The translations under genes were made by a program, and so were the position numbers. From positions 1,507,501 to 1,571,500 of the forward strand of contig NZ_CP080545.1 of assembly GCF_019550795.1 (NCBI RefSeq): DNA of 64,000 nucleotides, written 5' to 3'. Position 1 is the first letter of the stretch; each line of letters begins with the position of its first letter. The notes under the pieces are model-generated. The model was given only the letters and a program-made list of their open reading frames with translations. It made no database searches and was not told where the DNA came from. This document shows positions 1 to 8,509 of this stretch, piece after piece. The stretch comes from Paenibacillus sp. sptzw28. GTDB taxonomy: Bacteria > Bacillota > Bacilli > Paenibacillales > Paenibacillaceae.

Positions 1-299
1 AGGAATGCGGCAACAAGATGGAAGTCCGGCGGGCGGCTGTTACGAATGCAGACGGCGCCGGACTGCTTATAACAGGTTTGCCGGTGTTTGAGCTGAATGC
101 CCTCCCGTATACTCCGTTTGAACTCGAAGCGCACGACCATGTGTATAAGCTGCCGGAGAGCGACAAGACGGTAATCCGCATCAATCACAGGCAAATGGGC
201 GTTGGCGGTGACGATAGCTGGGGCGCGCTTCCTCACCAGCAGTATTTGCTGCAGGCGAACAAGCCGTATGCATTTGGATTCACGATTAAAGGTATCTGA
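1..299 (+). CDS. beta-galactosidase, C-terminal end (partial)
   Basis: The reading frame enters from the left edge, open from base 3, and stops with TGA at 297-299. The visible 98 residues carry the closing signature of the GH2 beta-galactosidase small-chain domain: an ECGNK-DVR-like start, then GVGGDDSWG and an H-QYLL segment near the end. In the family this domain completes the LacZ-type enzyme that hydrolyses beta-galactosides. The catalytic barrel lies outside the window, so substrate and full length cannot be judged. A terminator hairpin follows immediately, so this is the last gene of its transcript. Confidence 0.8.
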   Translation, partial: ECGNKMEVRRAAVTNADGAGLLITGLPVFELNALPYTPFELEAHDHVYKLPESDKTVIRINHRQMGVGGDDSWGALPHQQYLLQANKPYAFGFTIKGI

Positions 300-312
300 T
301 GGAGTGAAAATC

Positions 313-356
313 AAAGACGGTTTTGCTTTCAGCTTAAGCTGGGCAAAGCCGTCTTT
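313..356 (+). terminator. rho-independent terminator after beta-galactosidase
   Basis: Arms AAAGACGGtTTTGC and GGCAAAGCCGTCTTT pair around a short loop 14 bases after the stop codon and run into a T-rich tail. Confidence 0.7.
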
Positions 357-441
357 ATCTTCAGTCAGATGCCTCGGCAGGGCACCGGGGATGAGTTGGC
401 AGCTTTGAATTTTATCAGCCCGGATAGAACGCAAGCGCAAC

Positions 442-481
442 AAAAAAAGCAAACCGAAGCATTAGCTCCGAACGGTCTGCT
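442..481 (-). terminator. rho-independent terminator for the efflux adaptor gene
   Basis: Read on the minus strand, AGCAGACCG pairs with CGGTTTGCT and is followed by seven T residues, just past the stop of the gene at 499. Confidence 0.65.
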
Positions 482-498
482 TATTTATATTGATATTA

Positions 499-1545
499 CT
501 AGTTATCTATAATGACCTTCTGGCCTTCTTCCAGGCCTTTGATTACTTCGACTTCCGTTGTTGTTGTCAGTCCTGCCTGTACGTCAAGCTCTTTCACGCG
601 GCCGCCCTCCAGAACTTGTACGGTGGTCCGGCCCAGAAAGGAGCGCAAGCTGGCCCGCGGGATGATAAGCACATTGTCCCTCTTCTCGATAAACAGCTTG
701 ATATCGGCTGTTTCGCCTATTTTAAGCGCCGGCCTGGGCTGGTTAAGCGAAATGATAAGAGATTTCGCATTCTGCCTTTGAATCTTCTCATCAGTGGTTT
801 TCGGCGCGGTGGACGGGGTCTGTGCGACTTTCCCTTTATATAATTTGTCGTCGATTTCGACCTCTACGTCCGTACCCTGCTTGACAGCGGCAATATTCCG
901 AATATCCGTTGACTCATAAATAAGATTGACCGTGTTCGGGTCGGAGATGACTGCAATGTTTACATTAGCGGCTACCGGCTCGCTCGGGTCGAGTGTGTTA
1001 ACATACGTTACGACGCCGTTAATGGGCGATAGCAATAACGATTTCCGGTATTGCTTCTCCAACGAATCAAGAACAAGCTTCTCCCGGTCCAGATCGATTT
1101 GAGAGAGGCGAAGGTCGGTTTTGCCGGCCGCTTTCGATATGGCCCCTGTATACCTGATTTGCTTCTGCTCTACGGCAAGCCGCTGGAGCTTTATGCGAGT
1201 GGTGAGATCCCCTGTATCAAGCTCGGCGATAGGCGAACCGGCTTTTACGGAATCACCTTCCTGAACGAACATTTTTTTTACCCGGCCGCCGGACTCGGAG
1301 AACGAGACGGATGCGTTGCTGCCGGATACAGCCGTTGCTACAGCTTTTAAGTACTTTTCGATATTTCCTTTTCTTACCGGAGTAGTTTCGTAGGATTCCT
1401 CTTTCTTCTGCTGGACAGGCGGCTGAAGCGTTTCTTCTTCTTCCGGAAGAAGCGAGCATCCGCTGAGCAAACAAACGGCCAAGCATGCCGCCGCGGCGCG
1501 ACGGACAAAAGAACGCTGAAAATGAGTATGATGAATAATCCGCAA
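499..1545 (-). CDS. RND/HlyD-type efflux periplasmic-adaptor-like lipoprotein
   Basis: A 348-residue membrane-fusion-type protein. It has a lipoprotein signal (LLSGC lipobox about 25 residues in), then an adaptor fold: a biotinyl-lipoyl-like hairpin (VQEGDSVKAGSPIAELDTGDL), a helical stretch, the second lipoyl half (SPINGVVTYVN) and a beta-barrel domain ending in GLEEGQKVIIDN. In Gram-positives such adaptors work with MacB-like or other ABC exporters. The chosen start is TTG at 1545 because GGGGGG sits 7 bases upstream. In-frame ATG codons further up lack a good ribosome binding site and would lengthen the signal peptide unusually. The gene is divergent from the ABC exporter at 1762; whether they work together is inference. 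Confidence 0.75.
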   Translation of the reverse strand: MRIIHHTHFQRSFVRRAAAACLAVCLLSGCSLLPEEEETLQPPVQQKKEESYETTPVRKGNIEKYLKAVATAVSGSNASVSFSESGGRVKKMFVQEGDSVKAGSPIAELDTGDLTTRIKLQRLAVEQKQIRYTGAISKAAGKTDLRLSQIDLDREKLVLDSLEKQYRKSLLLSPINGVVTYVNTLDPSEPVAANVNIAVISDPNTVNLIYESTDIRNIAAVKQGTDVEVEIDDKLYKGKVAQTPSTAPKTTDEKIQRQNAKSLIISLNQPRPALKIGETADIKLFIEKRDNVLIIPRASLRSFLGRTTVQVLEGGRVKELDVQAGLTTTTEVEVIKGLEEGQKVIIDN

Positions 1546-1761
1546 TTGTTTTCCCCCCATAAATCCGCACATTCGGACAAGACAAGCCATATGCCTATCC
1601 AAAGCATAACGGTCAAATAAAGGAGTGTCAACGTTTTCATTTCCAGTTATTAGAGGGATGGCATTTTGAATTGCACAATCAACCGAAAGATGTTAGTTTT
1701 AGGAAAAACCTGCCCTGAATGCAGGGCTCCGGATTGAAACATCGTATTAGGAGGTTCTCCC

Positions 1762-3486
1762 GTGCTGCGTCGGTTTGTTTCTTATTATAACCCTTACAAA
1801 AAGCTGTTTCTACTTGATTTCGGATGCGCAGTTATGGCTGCCCTCATCGAGCTAAGCTTCCCAATGGCGGTCCAGTGGATGGTCGATAATCTGCTTCCCT
1901 CCCGCAATTGGCCGCTGATCGTTTGGGCGGGAATCGGGCTGCTCGCCTTATATTTGTTCAGTATGGGGCTGCAGTTTATCGTCAATTACTGGGGCCACAA
2001 GCTCGGCATCAATATAGAGACGGACATGCGCCAGCAGCTGTTCACTCATGTTCAGAAGCTCTCGTTCCGGTTCTTCGATAATCATAAAACCGGGCACCTG
2101 ATGTCAAGAATGACGAATGATTTGTTTGAAATCGGGGAAATGGCCCATCATGGTCCCGAGGATCTGTTCATTGCGCTTATGACGTTTGCGGGCGCATTCG
2201 GCATCATGTGGACGGTGAACAGCCAGCTTGCCCTGATTACGTTTCTGGTGGTACCCGTTCTGGTCTGGATTATCGTTTTCTTCAACATGCGGCTCAGCAA
2301 AGCGGCGACAGGCATGTTTGAGCGGATCGCGGATGTGAACAGCAGGGTGGAAGACAGCGTCTCGGGCATTCGCGTCGTACAGTCTTTTACGAATGAAGAC
2401 TATGAGCTGCGCCGTTTTCGGGAAAACAACCACCGGTTCAGATTATCCAAGCTGCAGTCTTATCTTGCAATTTCCTACAGCTCCTCTTCGATCTATATGC
2501 TGACAAGGCTCATCTCTCTGATCGTCCTCATTTGCGGCGCTTGGTATACGTATCAGGGCCAGCTTACGAACGGACAGCTGGTCGCATTTCTTTTGTATGT
2601 GAATATTTTTCTTAAACCGATCGATAAGATCAATACGCTTATGGAGTCTTATCCCAAAGGGATGGCCGGCTTCAAGCGTTTCTGCGAGCTGCTGGATACG
2701 GAGCCTGATGTGAAGGATGCGCCTGGAGCAATCGAAGCGAGCCCGCTGCGCGGCGATATTACGTTCAAGGATGTAAAATTCAGCTATGAAGGACATTCTG
2801 ATGTGCTGACGGGCGTCAACCTCAGCATTCGTTCCGGCGAAACGATCGCTCTGGTAGGACCCTCGGGGGCCGGGAAATCGACGCTGTGCAGTCTTATTCC
2901 GCGGTTCTATGAGGTGGACGGAGGAGATATAGAGATCGACGGCCGCAATATCCGCAGCATGACGATGCGCTCGCTTCGCTCTCAAATCGGTATTGTGCAG
3001 CAGGATGTATTTCTGTTCGCCGGCACGATTCGCGACAATATTGCATACGGCAAGCTCGGCGCAAGCGAGGAAGATATCAGAGATGCGGCGGGCAGAGCGC
3101 ATCTGCTTGAGATGATCGACGCACTTCCGGATGGATTGGATACCGTAATCGGCGAGCGGGGGCTGAAGCTGTCGGGCGGTCAGCGGCAGAGGCTTGCGAT
3201 CGCCCGCATGTTTTTGAAAAATCCTCCGATTCTCATACTTGACGAAGCGACATCGGCGCTCGATACGGAGACGGAGTCGATTATCCAGCAGGCGCTGGCC
3301 GAGCTTGCACACAACAGGACTACGCTGATTATTGCTCACAGACTGGCGACAATCCGCCATGCGGACCGGATTATCGTTGTTGCAGAAGACGGAATCGCCG
3401 AGTCCGGCAAGCATGATGAGCTGCTTGCGGCCGGCGGCATATACGCCAGACTTCACCGTTCCCAGTTCGGAGCGGTCGCGACGTAA
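1762..3486 (+). CDS. ABC exporter half-transporter (MsbA/YknU-like)
   Basis: 574 residues, usual length for a fused membrane-ATPase half-transporter. Six membrane helices fill residues 1-300. The ATPase domain follows with Walker A GPSGAGKST at about 366-374, signature LSGGQ at 480, Walker B LILDEA at 491 and the switch histidine in IIAHR at 526. Proteins of this type form homo- or heterodimers that extrude lipids, peptides or drugs; no partner half lies beside it, so a homodimer is likely. The start is GTG with AGGAGG 7 bases upstream. The substrate cannot be read from sequence. Confidence 0.85.
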   Translation: MLRRFVSYYNPYKKLFLLDFGCAVMAALIELSFPMAVQWMVDNLLPSRNWPLIVWAGIGLLALYLFSMGLQFIVNYWGHKLGINIETDMRQQLFTHVQKLSFRFFDNHKTGHLMSRMTNDLFEIGEMAHHGPEDLFIALMTFAGAFGIMWTVNSQLALITFLVVPVLVWIIVFFNMRLSKAATGMFERIADVNSRVEDSVSGIRVVQSFTNEDYELRRFRENNHRFRLSKLQSYLAISYSSSSIYMLTRLISLIVLICGAWYTYQGQLTNGQLVAFLLYVNIFLKPIDKINTLMESYPKGMAGFKRFCELLDTEPDVKDAPGAIEASPLRGDITFKDVKFSYEGHSDVLTGVNLSIRSGETIALVGPSGAGKSTLCSLIPRFYEVDGGDIEIDGRNIRSMTMRSLRSQIGIVQQDVFLFAGTIRDNIAYGKLGASEEDIRDAAGRAHLLEMIDALPDGLDTVIGERGLKLSGGQRQRLAIARMFLKNPPILILDEATSALDTETESIIQQALAELAHNRTTLIIAHRLATIRHADRIIVVAEDGIAESGKHDELLAAGGIYARLHRSQFGAVAT

Positions 3487-3640
3487 GCGGCTGACGGCGC
3501 CCGTATATAGCGACACTGTGAAAATGGCAGCAGCGCGGCCAAAGAATCGTTGTCACCGTTGGCATGATATGCTATCGTTGCAGTAGATTTTTGAGGCAGG
3601 AGCTTATTGGCAAGTGTCATGAAAGAGAGGCGATAAAGAT

Positions 3641-4867
3641 ATGGCAACAACGGCAACGGCACGTTCGGCCGCGGTTCAAGCCGGAACGATCTATGCAATT
3701 TTATATGCGATCAGCTCGGTACATTTGCTTAATGATACAATGCAGGCGGTTGTGTCGGCGCTCTTTCCGGTTTTGAAGAAATCGCTCGAGCTGTCATATG
3801 CGCAGATCGGCTGGATCGCTTTTGCTCTCAATATGACCTCCTCGGTGATGCAGCCGCTTGTCGGATATATCTCGGATAAACGGCCTGCTCCATGGATGCT
3901 GCCTGTGGGTATGGGGATGAGCCTCATCGGCATGGCCGGGCTGGCGTTTGCGCCTGGCTTCTGGCCTGTCATGCTCGCGGTCGTCTTCATCGGACTTGGC
4001 TCGGCGGTGTTTCATCCCGAGGGTTCACGGGTCGTTTACTTTGCGGCCGGCGGCAGGCGCGGACTGGCACAGTCGATCTATCAGGTTGGCGGCAATGCAG
4101 GCAGCTCGCTTGCTCCCCTCATGACGATATTCATATTCGTGCCCCTCGGACAGCCGGGCGCAATATGGGGGACGCTGCTCGCGGCTGCGGCAATAATCGT
4201 ACTGCTGCGGGTCGTGCCTTGGTACCGGAACCAGCTCGCCCTGTATGGGAAGCCGGTCAAACGGGCCGCGAATACGGTTTCGAGCGCGCTCGCCAAACGC
4301 GAACGGTCAGTCGTCGTTTTTGCATTAACGATTCTGATTTTGCTGGTGTTTGCACGGTCATGGTATTTCAGCGGGATATCGACCTTCTACCAATTTTATT
4401 TGGAAAATAGCTACGGGTTATCCATTCGCGCGGCACAGGTGCCGATCTTTCTCTTTATGGCTGCCGGCGTCCTGGGAACCTTCTTCGGAGGCGTTCTGGC
4501 AGACCGCTTCGGCCGTAAGAAGATGATTATGTTTTCAGTCGGCGGGGCAGCGCCTTTCGCGCTCCTGCTTCCGCACGTGCCTCTATTCTGGGTTTATCCG
4601 ATCACCGTCGTTCTCGGATTTATTCTGCTCTCCGGCTTCTCTGTGAGCGTTGTCTATGCCCAAGAGCTGATTCCCGGCAAGGTTGGAATGGCATCGGGAC
4701 TCATTACCGGCCTGGCATTTGGCATGGGAGCTCTCGGAGCGGTTGTGTTAGGCAAGGCTGCCGAGATTTGGGGACTTGCCGACGTTATGATTTACTCTAG
4801 CATTCTTCCGCTGCTCGGGTTTCTATCGATTCTGCTGCCCCCGGACCGGCGCGAAGCCTCATTTTAA
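3641..4867 (+). CDS. MFS transporter, fosmidomycin-resistance (Fsr) type
   Basis: 408 residues with about twelve membrane helices. The N-terminal stretch HLLNDTMQAVVSALFPVLKK and the following Q-GWIAFALNMTSSVMQPLVGY region match the Fsr subgroup of major facilitator pumps, which export fosmidomycin and related compounds in other bacteria. The DRFGRKK loop between helices in the second half is the usual MFS motif. Start ATG has GAGAGG about 10 bases upstream. Real substrates may differ from those of named relatives. Confidence 0.75.
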   Translation: MATTATARSAAVQAGTIYAILYAISSVHLLNDTMQAVVSALFPVLKKSLELSYAQIGWIAFALNMTSSVMQPLVGYISDKRPAPWMLPVGMGMSLIGMAGLAFAPGFWPVMLAVVFIGLGSAVFHPEGSRVVYFAAGGRRGLAQSIYQVGGNAGSSLAPLMTIFIFVPLGQPGAIWGTLLAAAAIIVLLRVVPWYRNQLALYGKPVKRAANTVSSALAKRERSVVVFALTILILLVFARSWYFSGISTFYQFYLENSYGLSIRAAQVPIFLFMAAGVLGTFFGGVLADRFGRKKMIMFSVGGAAPFALLLPHVPLFWVYPITVVLGFILLSGFSVSVVYAQELIPGKVGMASGLITGLAFGMGALGAVVLGKAAEIWGLADVMIYSSILPLLGFLSILLPPDRREASF

Positions 4868-4946
4868 AATAACTAGTGACTTAATTATCAATTTTAAGTA
4901 TATTTTAGGTAGCAGATTGATTTTCCTTGAAAAGGAAGCTGTCAGA

Positions 4947-5636
4947 ATGGAGTTTACGAAATTTATAGTCTTCACGCTCGTTTCTTCAATTGAATACGCA
5001 GCGATTCTCATTTTCATATTTACATTATTCAGAATCAAGTACCGCTGGTATGCATACCATATGATCTTTGTATGCGTATCATTGTCTTACCTGTCTTTTA
5101 CGATGAGAGAAGACCAGTTGGCGGCATTATCTCCGTTTGTTCAACTCGGAGTGCTTGTTATTCTAATGTGGTTGTTGTTTCAAATTCACTTGGGATACTC
5201 GGTGTTTATATCTTTTATCGGTTACTTTGCTTATGGATTGCTGCAGGGTTTTATCATGCTTTTGGCCCGCGTTTTTGTGAATAATCTGGAACCTTTTACA
5301 ATGAAAATGTACTTAGTAGCTTTAATAACGAGCTCTGTGGCTATTGTGATCAGCTATTATATTAAACGGAAGAATTGGGGATATTCGTTCGTCCCCAACA
5401 GTGACGAGCTCGAGATATCGTCGATGAAAAAGAAAGAGCTGTTTACGTTATTGTTGGTGTTATTATTCTTATTGTTTGGTGTCGGCATTGTGTATTACGC
5501 GTATTATTTCACGGTAGAACATGGAAGTGCGATCAGTTTCATATCGGCAATTATTGTATTAATCGTTGAGACGTCATTATTGATCTATGCGGCAAACAAA
5601 AAAGAAAAAGTTAAGGTTGGGGCCAATGATGATTGA
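4947..5636 (+). CDS. agr-associated polytopic membrane protein (AgrC sensor-domain-like, no kinase)
   Basis: 229 residues with about six or seven hydrophobic helices and a short charged loop (SDELEISSMKKKE) before the last pair. It resembles in size and layout the membrane input domain of AgrC-type receptors, but the gene stops where a histidine kinase would begin: no H, N or G box is present. The start is ATG at 4947 with AAAAGGAAG upstream. Its stop overlaps the agrB start. The inference from position is that it senses or handles the AgrD product; a helper role in peptide export is equally possible. Confidence 0.55.
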   Translation: MEFTKFIVFTLVSSIEYAAILIFIFTLFRIKYRWYAYHMIFVCVSLSYLSFTMREDQLAALSPFVQLGVLVILMWLLFQIHLGYSVFISFIGYFAYGLLQGFIMLLARVFVNNLEPFTMKMYLVALITSSVAIVISYYIKRKNWGYSFVPNSDELEISSMKKKELFTLLLVLLFLLFGVGIVYYAYYFTVEHGSAISFISAIIVLIVETSLLIYAANKKEKVKVGANDD

Positions 5637-6153
5637 ATCGTTCGCTGAAAGGGCTGCAATATCGTTAAAAGAGATCAACCCCGAGAAAACAACAAGCGTT
5701 GAAATAATGAAGTATGGAATCATTATGTCATTCAATGGTTTCTCGGTAGCGGGTCTCTCACTCCTTGGCGGCTGGCTGGGGGGGCATTTCACAGAAACTT
5801 TATACACACTTGTAGCATTCGGCATATTCAGATTTTTCTCCGGAGGATTTCACTTTGAATCCGCCTTGAAATGCATCATCTTCTCAACTACCCTAATGAT
5901 AGCGCTTCCGTATATACCTGTTTACGGAAATTGGACTTTAATACTGACTGCAGCAAGTCTGGTATTGACTGCCATCTTGGCGCCATCGGGGATTGAGAAC
6001 CAGACCAGAATTCCCGAGAAATATTTTCCGTTGTTAAAAGTGATATCGATTCTGATCGTTATCTCTAATTTTTTCCTTGTTTCCTCCTTATTGGCAAAAA
6101 TTCTCTTTACACAATCTATCTTACTTGTTAAATTAAAGGGGGTGAAAAAATGA
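5626..6153 (+). CDS. agrB: AgrB-family peptide-processing membrane endopeptidase
   Basis: 175 residues, typical AgrB size, with several membrane helices. The catalytic pair is visible: H76 in SGGFHFES and C83 in ALKC, seven residues apart as in Staphylococcus AgrB (H77/C84). AgrB cleaves the C-terminal tail of AgrD and closes the lactone or thiolactone ring. The start is the ATGATG at 5626/5629, overlapping the stop of the upstream membrane protein, with AAGGTTGGGG as ribosome binding site. The stop overlaps the agrD start, so the operon is translationally coupled. Confidence 0.88.
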   Translation: MMIESFAERAAISLKEINPEKTTSVEIMKYGIIMSFNGFSVAGLSLLGGWLGGHFTETLYTLVAFGIFRFFSGGFHFESALKCIIFSTTLMIALPYIPVYGNWTLILTAASLVLTAILAPSGIENQTRIPEKYFPLLKVISILIVISNFFLVSSLLAKILFTQSILLVKLKGVKK

Positions 6154-6284
6154 AGATAAAACAACTGTTCGTCATGGTTGTATCGGGAGCCTTGTTTCTG
6201 GTTGCTTTCAGCTCGGTCTGTGTTGCTTCCCCATGGTGGTCTCATCGGCCTACAGCTCCCGAAGGTTTATTAAAGAAGCGATAA
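6150..6284 (+). CDS. agrD: AgrD-like cyclic lactone autoinducer propeptide
   Basis: A 44-residue ORF with a very strong site (AAAGGGGGTGAAAAA before ATG), overlapping the agrB stop. It has a short basic start, a hydrophobic leader (FVMVVSGALFLVAFSSV) and the tail ASPWWSHRPTAPEGLLKKR. The HRPTAPEGL part fits the conserved -EPxxPxxL tail of AgrD peptides. Aligned on that tail, the ring position held by Cys in Listeria (CFMFV then YEPKSP) is Ser here (SPWWS then HRPTAP). The only Cys lies three residues earlier (VCVAS). The likely product is therefore a five-membered Ser lactone; a Cys ring cannot be excluded. Confidence 0.8.
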   Translation: MKIKQLFVMVVSGALFLVAFSSVCVASPWWSHRPTAPEGLLKKR

Positions 6285-6297
6285 AGGTTGTTATGTG

Positions 6298-6666
6298 ATG
6301 GAGCATAAGCACATCCCTGTCTTAAGAAGCGATAAAAGCATATATTGGTTGAATATCGAAGATATATGCTATTCTTCTATGGATGGGAAGCGAATTGCAT
6401 TTCATACAAAGACTGAAACCTTCTATCAAATTAACAACTTTGATGAATTGCTCAGGCTTTTGACTCCGGACGCAGGCTTCGAGAAGCTTGATCGTTCAGT
6501 CGTCGTTAAAATGGACAATGTCACGTATTTCGATTCCGATTACGGCGTTGTATATTTTGACAAGACGGTTGAAAAACGGTCGAAATTTGCAACGGTTGCC
6601 ACGGGTTACATTCAAAAAGTAAAAAAGTTGATTGGACTTACAAAGAACGCCAGCAATAATTTATAG
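6298..6666 (+). CDS. stand-alone LytTR DNA-binding regulator
   Basis: 122 residues made almost wholly of a LytTR domain: an N-terminal beta-rich segment with INIEDI-like SIYWLNIEDICYSSMDGKRI, then F-KLDRSVVVKMDNV, which corresponds to the usual F-RVHRS-IVNL region. AgrA-type regulators carry a receiver domain in front of this; here it is missing. It follows agrD by 13 bases with AAAGG upstream (a GTG at 6295 is a possible alternative start), so it is the last gene of the agr operon and probably its transcriptional output. A terminator follows at 6683. Confidence 0.75.
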   Translation: MEHKHIPVLRSDKSIYWLNIEDICYSSMDGKRIAFHTKTETFYQINNFDELLRLLTPDAGFEKLDRSVVVKMDNVTYFDSDYGVVYFDKTVEKRSKFATVATGYIQKVKKLIGLTKNASNNL

Positions 6667-6682
6667 TCAGCCTGATAGAACG

Positions 6683-6713
6683 GACGATTGTGAAATCTGC
6701 AATCGTCTTTTTT
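6683..6713 (+). terminator. terminator of the agr operon
   Basis: GACGATTG and CAATCGTC form a perfect 8-bp stem followed by six T residues, 16 bases after the LytTR stop. Confidence 0.85.
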
Positions 6714-6813
6714 GTGCGGTAAAGGTCATTTTCTTGTCCAATGGATATAAAAAAGACGATAACCAAGATCCATGATTTCCGAGGCTCCGGTTATCGCCGT
6801 GAATTTAACTATT

Positions 6814-7896
6814 CTATAAATACAACGGTTGTACGCATACCGGCTTGGACACCGTTATGCTCTTGCCTGTATATTCTAACATTCCTGTATTTTTATGGAC
6901 CCGAAACGTCACGATATTGTTCGTGTCCCGGTTAGCGGCAATAAGGTAATTACCGGCCGGCGTGAGAGCGAAATGCCTCGGATGCGCGCCCTGAACAGAA
7001 ACGTGGTCAACAAGCGTAAGCTTGCCGGATGCGGGATCAATTGAATAGATAACGATGCTGTCGTGCCCGCGATTGGAACCGTATAGAAATTTGCCGTCCC
7101 TGGAAACCGTTATCTCCGCACACGTATTTTCTCCATCGAAGCCCTCAGGGAGCGTGGAGACCGTCTCGAGGCTGGTCAATTGCCCTGAATCGGCATCGTA
7201 GGCGAAAGCCGTCACGGTCGAGTCAATTTCGTTGATGACGTAAGAGAATAAGCCGTCCGGGCGAAAAACCAGATGCCTCGGTCCCGCTCCCGGATGAGTG
7301 CTTATACTTCCGTGAGGACTGAGCTTTCCGGCGGCCGCATCGATCGTATAGGTATTAATCCGGTCCAGTCCCAAATCCTGGATGAATAGGTATTTGCCGT
7401 CCGGACTGAAGAATGACGAGTGCGGATGCGGACGGTCCTGACGCTCGGGGTTGGCGCCATGTCCTTCGTACTGCTCGGTGTCCAGAAGCTTGCCGATCCG
7501 GCCATCATCCATCAGGGTGACCAGGCCGGCCATACCGCCATGATAGCTTGCAACGATCAGGAAGCGGCTGTCCGAATCCCGTTGTATATGGCAGGTCGGC
7601 GCAGCCACGGTGTCGGCTCTGCTCAGAAAACGAAGAGTCCCTGCGGCAGGATCGATAGCGAAAGCGGCGGCTTGTCCGATTTTCTTGCCCTCTGAGTTGG
7701 CGCCTTCCGATATCGCATACAGCTTAAGATTGCGGTCATCCACATTAAGAAAGGTCGGGTTTTTAAGGCCGGCAAATTGATCCGTAAGTGTTAATTCTCC
7801 CGTGTTCTCATCGAAGGCGTAAACATGCACCCCATTTTCCTCCGGCTCCGCGTACGAGCCCGCAAATATGAACAAACGCTGTTGTTTATCAGTCAC
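6814..7896 (-). CDS. lactonase family protein (6-phosphogluconolactonase type, seven-bladed propeller)
   Basis: 360 residues of repeated beta-propeller blades. Family features include GSYAEPEENGVHVYAFDENTG at the start, HPHSSFFSPDGKYLFIQDLGLDRI in the middle, GAGPRHLVFRPDG and GAHPRHFALTPAGNYLIAANRDTN near the end. Bacillus YkgB of this family hydrolyses 6-phosphogluconolactone in the pentose phosphate pathway. No signal peptide, so cytoplasmic. Start is GTG at 7896 with AGGAGG upstream. Some family members act on other lactones or muconate, so the exact substrate is inference. Confidence 0.82.
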   Translation of the reverse strand: MTDKQQRLFIFAGSYAEPEENGVHVYAFDENTGELTLTDQFAGLKNPTFLNVDDRNLKLYAISEGANSEGKKIGQAAAFAIDPAAGTLRFLSRADTVAAPTCHIQRDSDSRFLIVASYHGGMAGLVTLMDDGRIGKLLDTEQYEGHGANPERQDRPHPHSSFFSPDGKYLFIQDLGLDRINTYTIDAAAGKLSPHGSISTHPGAGPRHLVFRPDGLFSYVINEIDSTVTAFAYDADSGQLTSLETVSTLPEGFDGENTCAEITVSRDGKFLYGSNRGHDSIVIYSIDPASGKLTLVDHVSVQGAHPRHFALTPAGNYLIAANRDTNNIVTFRVHKNTGMLEYTGKSITVSKPVCVQPLYL

Positions 7897-8200
7897 TCGG
7901 CTTCCTCCTATTAATAACGATTAATTATAATTATAGAGTTATACCGCTTCATAAACAAATTGAAGAATACAGTTAACCGGTGCTTCGGCTTTCTCCCTCT
8001 TTGCCCCTCTCAATTGCTTCAACCGCCAGCCGCCAAGCGTATAAATGCCCTCATCCCCCCTCTCGGTCACATATTTATATTTTTAAACCATTTTAAGGAG
8101 ATTCAATTCACGGACCTTGAACAAACGGTGCATTGTGGCGTATTCTATAGATAGAACGAAGATTCAAATTATCATATTAATCAAGGAGTGTGCATGAAGA
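7897..8200 (+). other. intergenic region with a weak promoter
   Basis: No coding sequence supported. A weak sigma-A-like promoter for the next gene is possible: TTGAAC at 8117 and TATTCT at 8141, 18 bases apart. Confidence 0.3.
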
Positions 8201-8386
8201 ATGGCTAAAACGAAAGCCCGCAGAAAACTGGAAAAACGGCTGCAGCAGGGTGCTTTGGACCCAAGAATGCATCGGGGCAGCTGGAATGGCGTCAAACCCG
8301 TAACGAAGATTAAACAGGATAAAAGAAAGTACGCGTATCTGAAAAATGGCGATGATCGAATCTTTAAAGCAGCTGAGGCAGCTTAA
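8201..8386 (+). CDS. small basic conserved protein, unknown function
   Basis: 61 residues, rich in Lys and Arg (KTKARRKLEKRLQQG at the start), with ATG 13 bases after AAGGAGTG. It has no membrane segment or cysteine pair. The composition would suit a nucleic-acid- or ribosome-associated peptide, but I do not recognise a named family. It is monocistronic with its own terminator, whose first arm lies inside the last codons. Confidence 0.65.
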   Translation: MAKTKARRKLEKRLQQGALDPRMHRGSWNGVKPVTKIKQDKRKYAYLKNGDDRIFKAAEAA

Positions 8387-8410
8387 AGTTTGGATCATCG
8401 CCATTTTTTT
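8342..8410 (+). terminator. terminator with its 5' arm inside the coding sequence
   Basis: AAAAATGGCGATGATC (8342-8357) is perfectly complementary to GATCATCGCCATTTTT (8392-8407), which continues as T's. The loop of about 34 bases holds the stop codon and a smaller AGCAGCTGAGGCAGCT-type fold. Translating ribosomes would cover the first arm. Confidence 0.75.
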
Positions 8411-8509
8411 ATTTGCCGCGGCTTACAAATTATTTACATAAATCAGGAAGCCGTTTAATAATATTCCTCTATCCTAGCAATGTATCTTATTGATAGAGGA
8501 GGAAACATT

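Noticed and set aside
2443..3516. Long open frame on the minus strand opposite the ABC exporter
   Set aside because: The plus-strand gene has all family motifs; the antisense frame has no ribosome site or recognisable domain and reflects codon bias.
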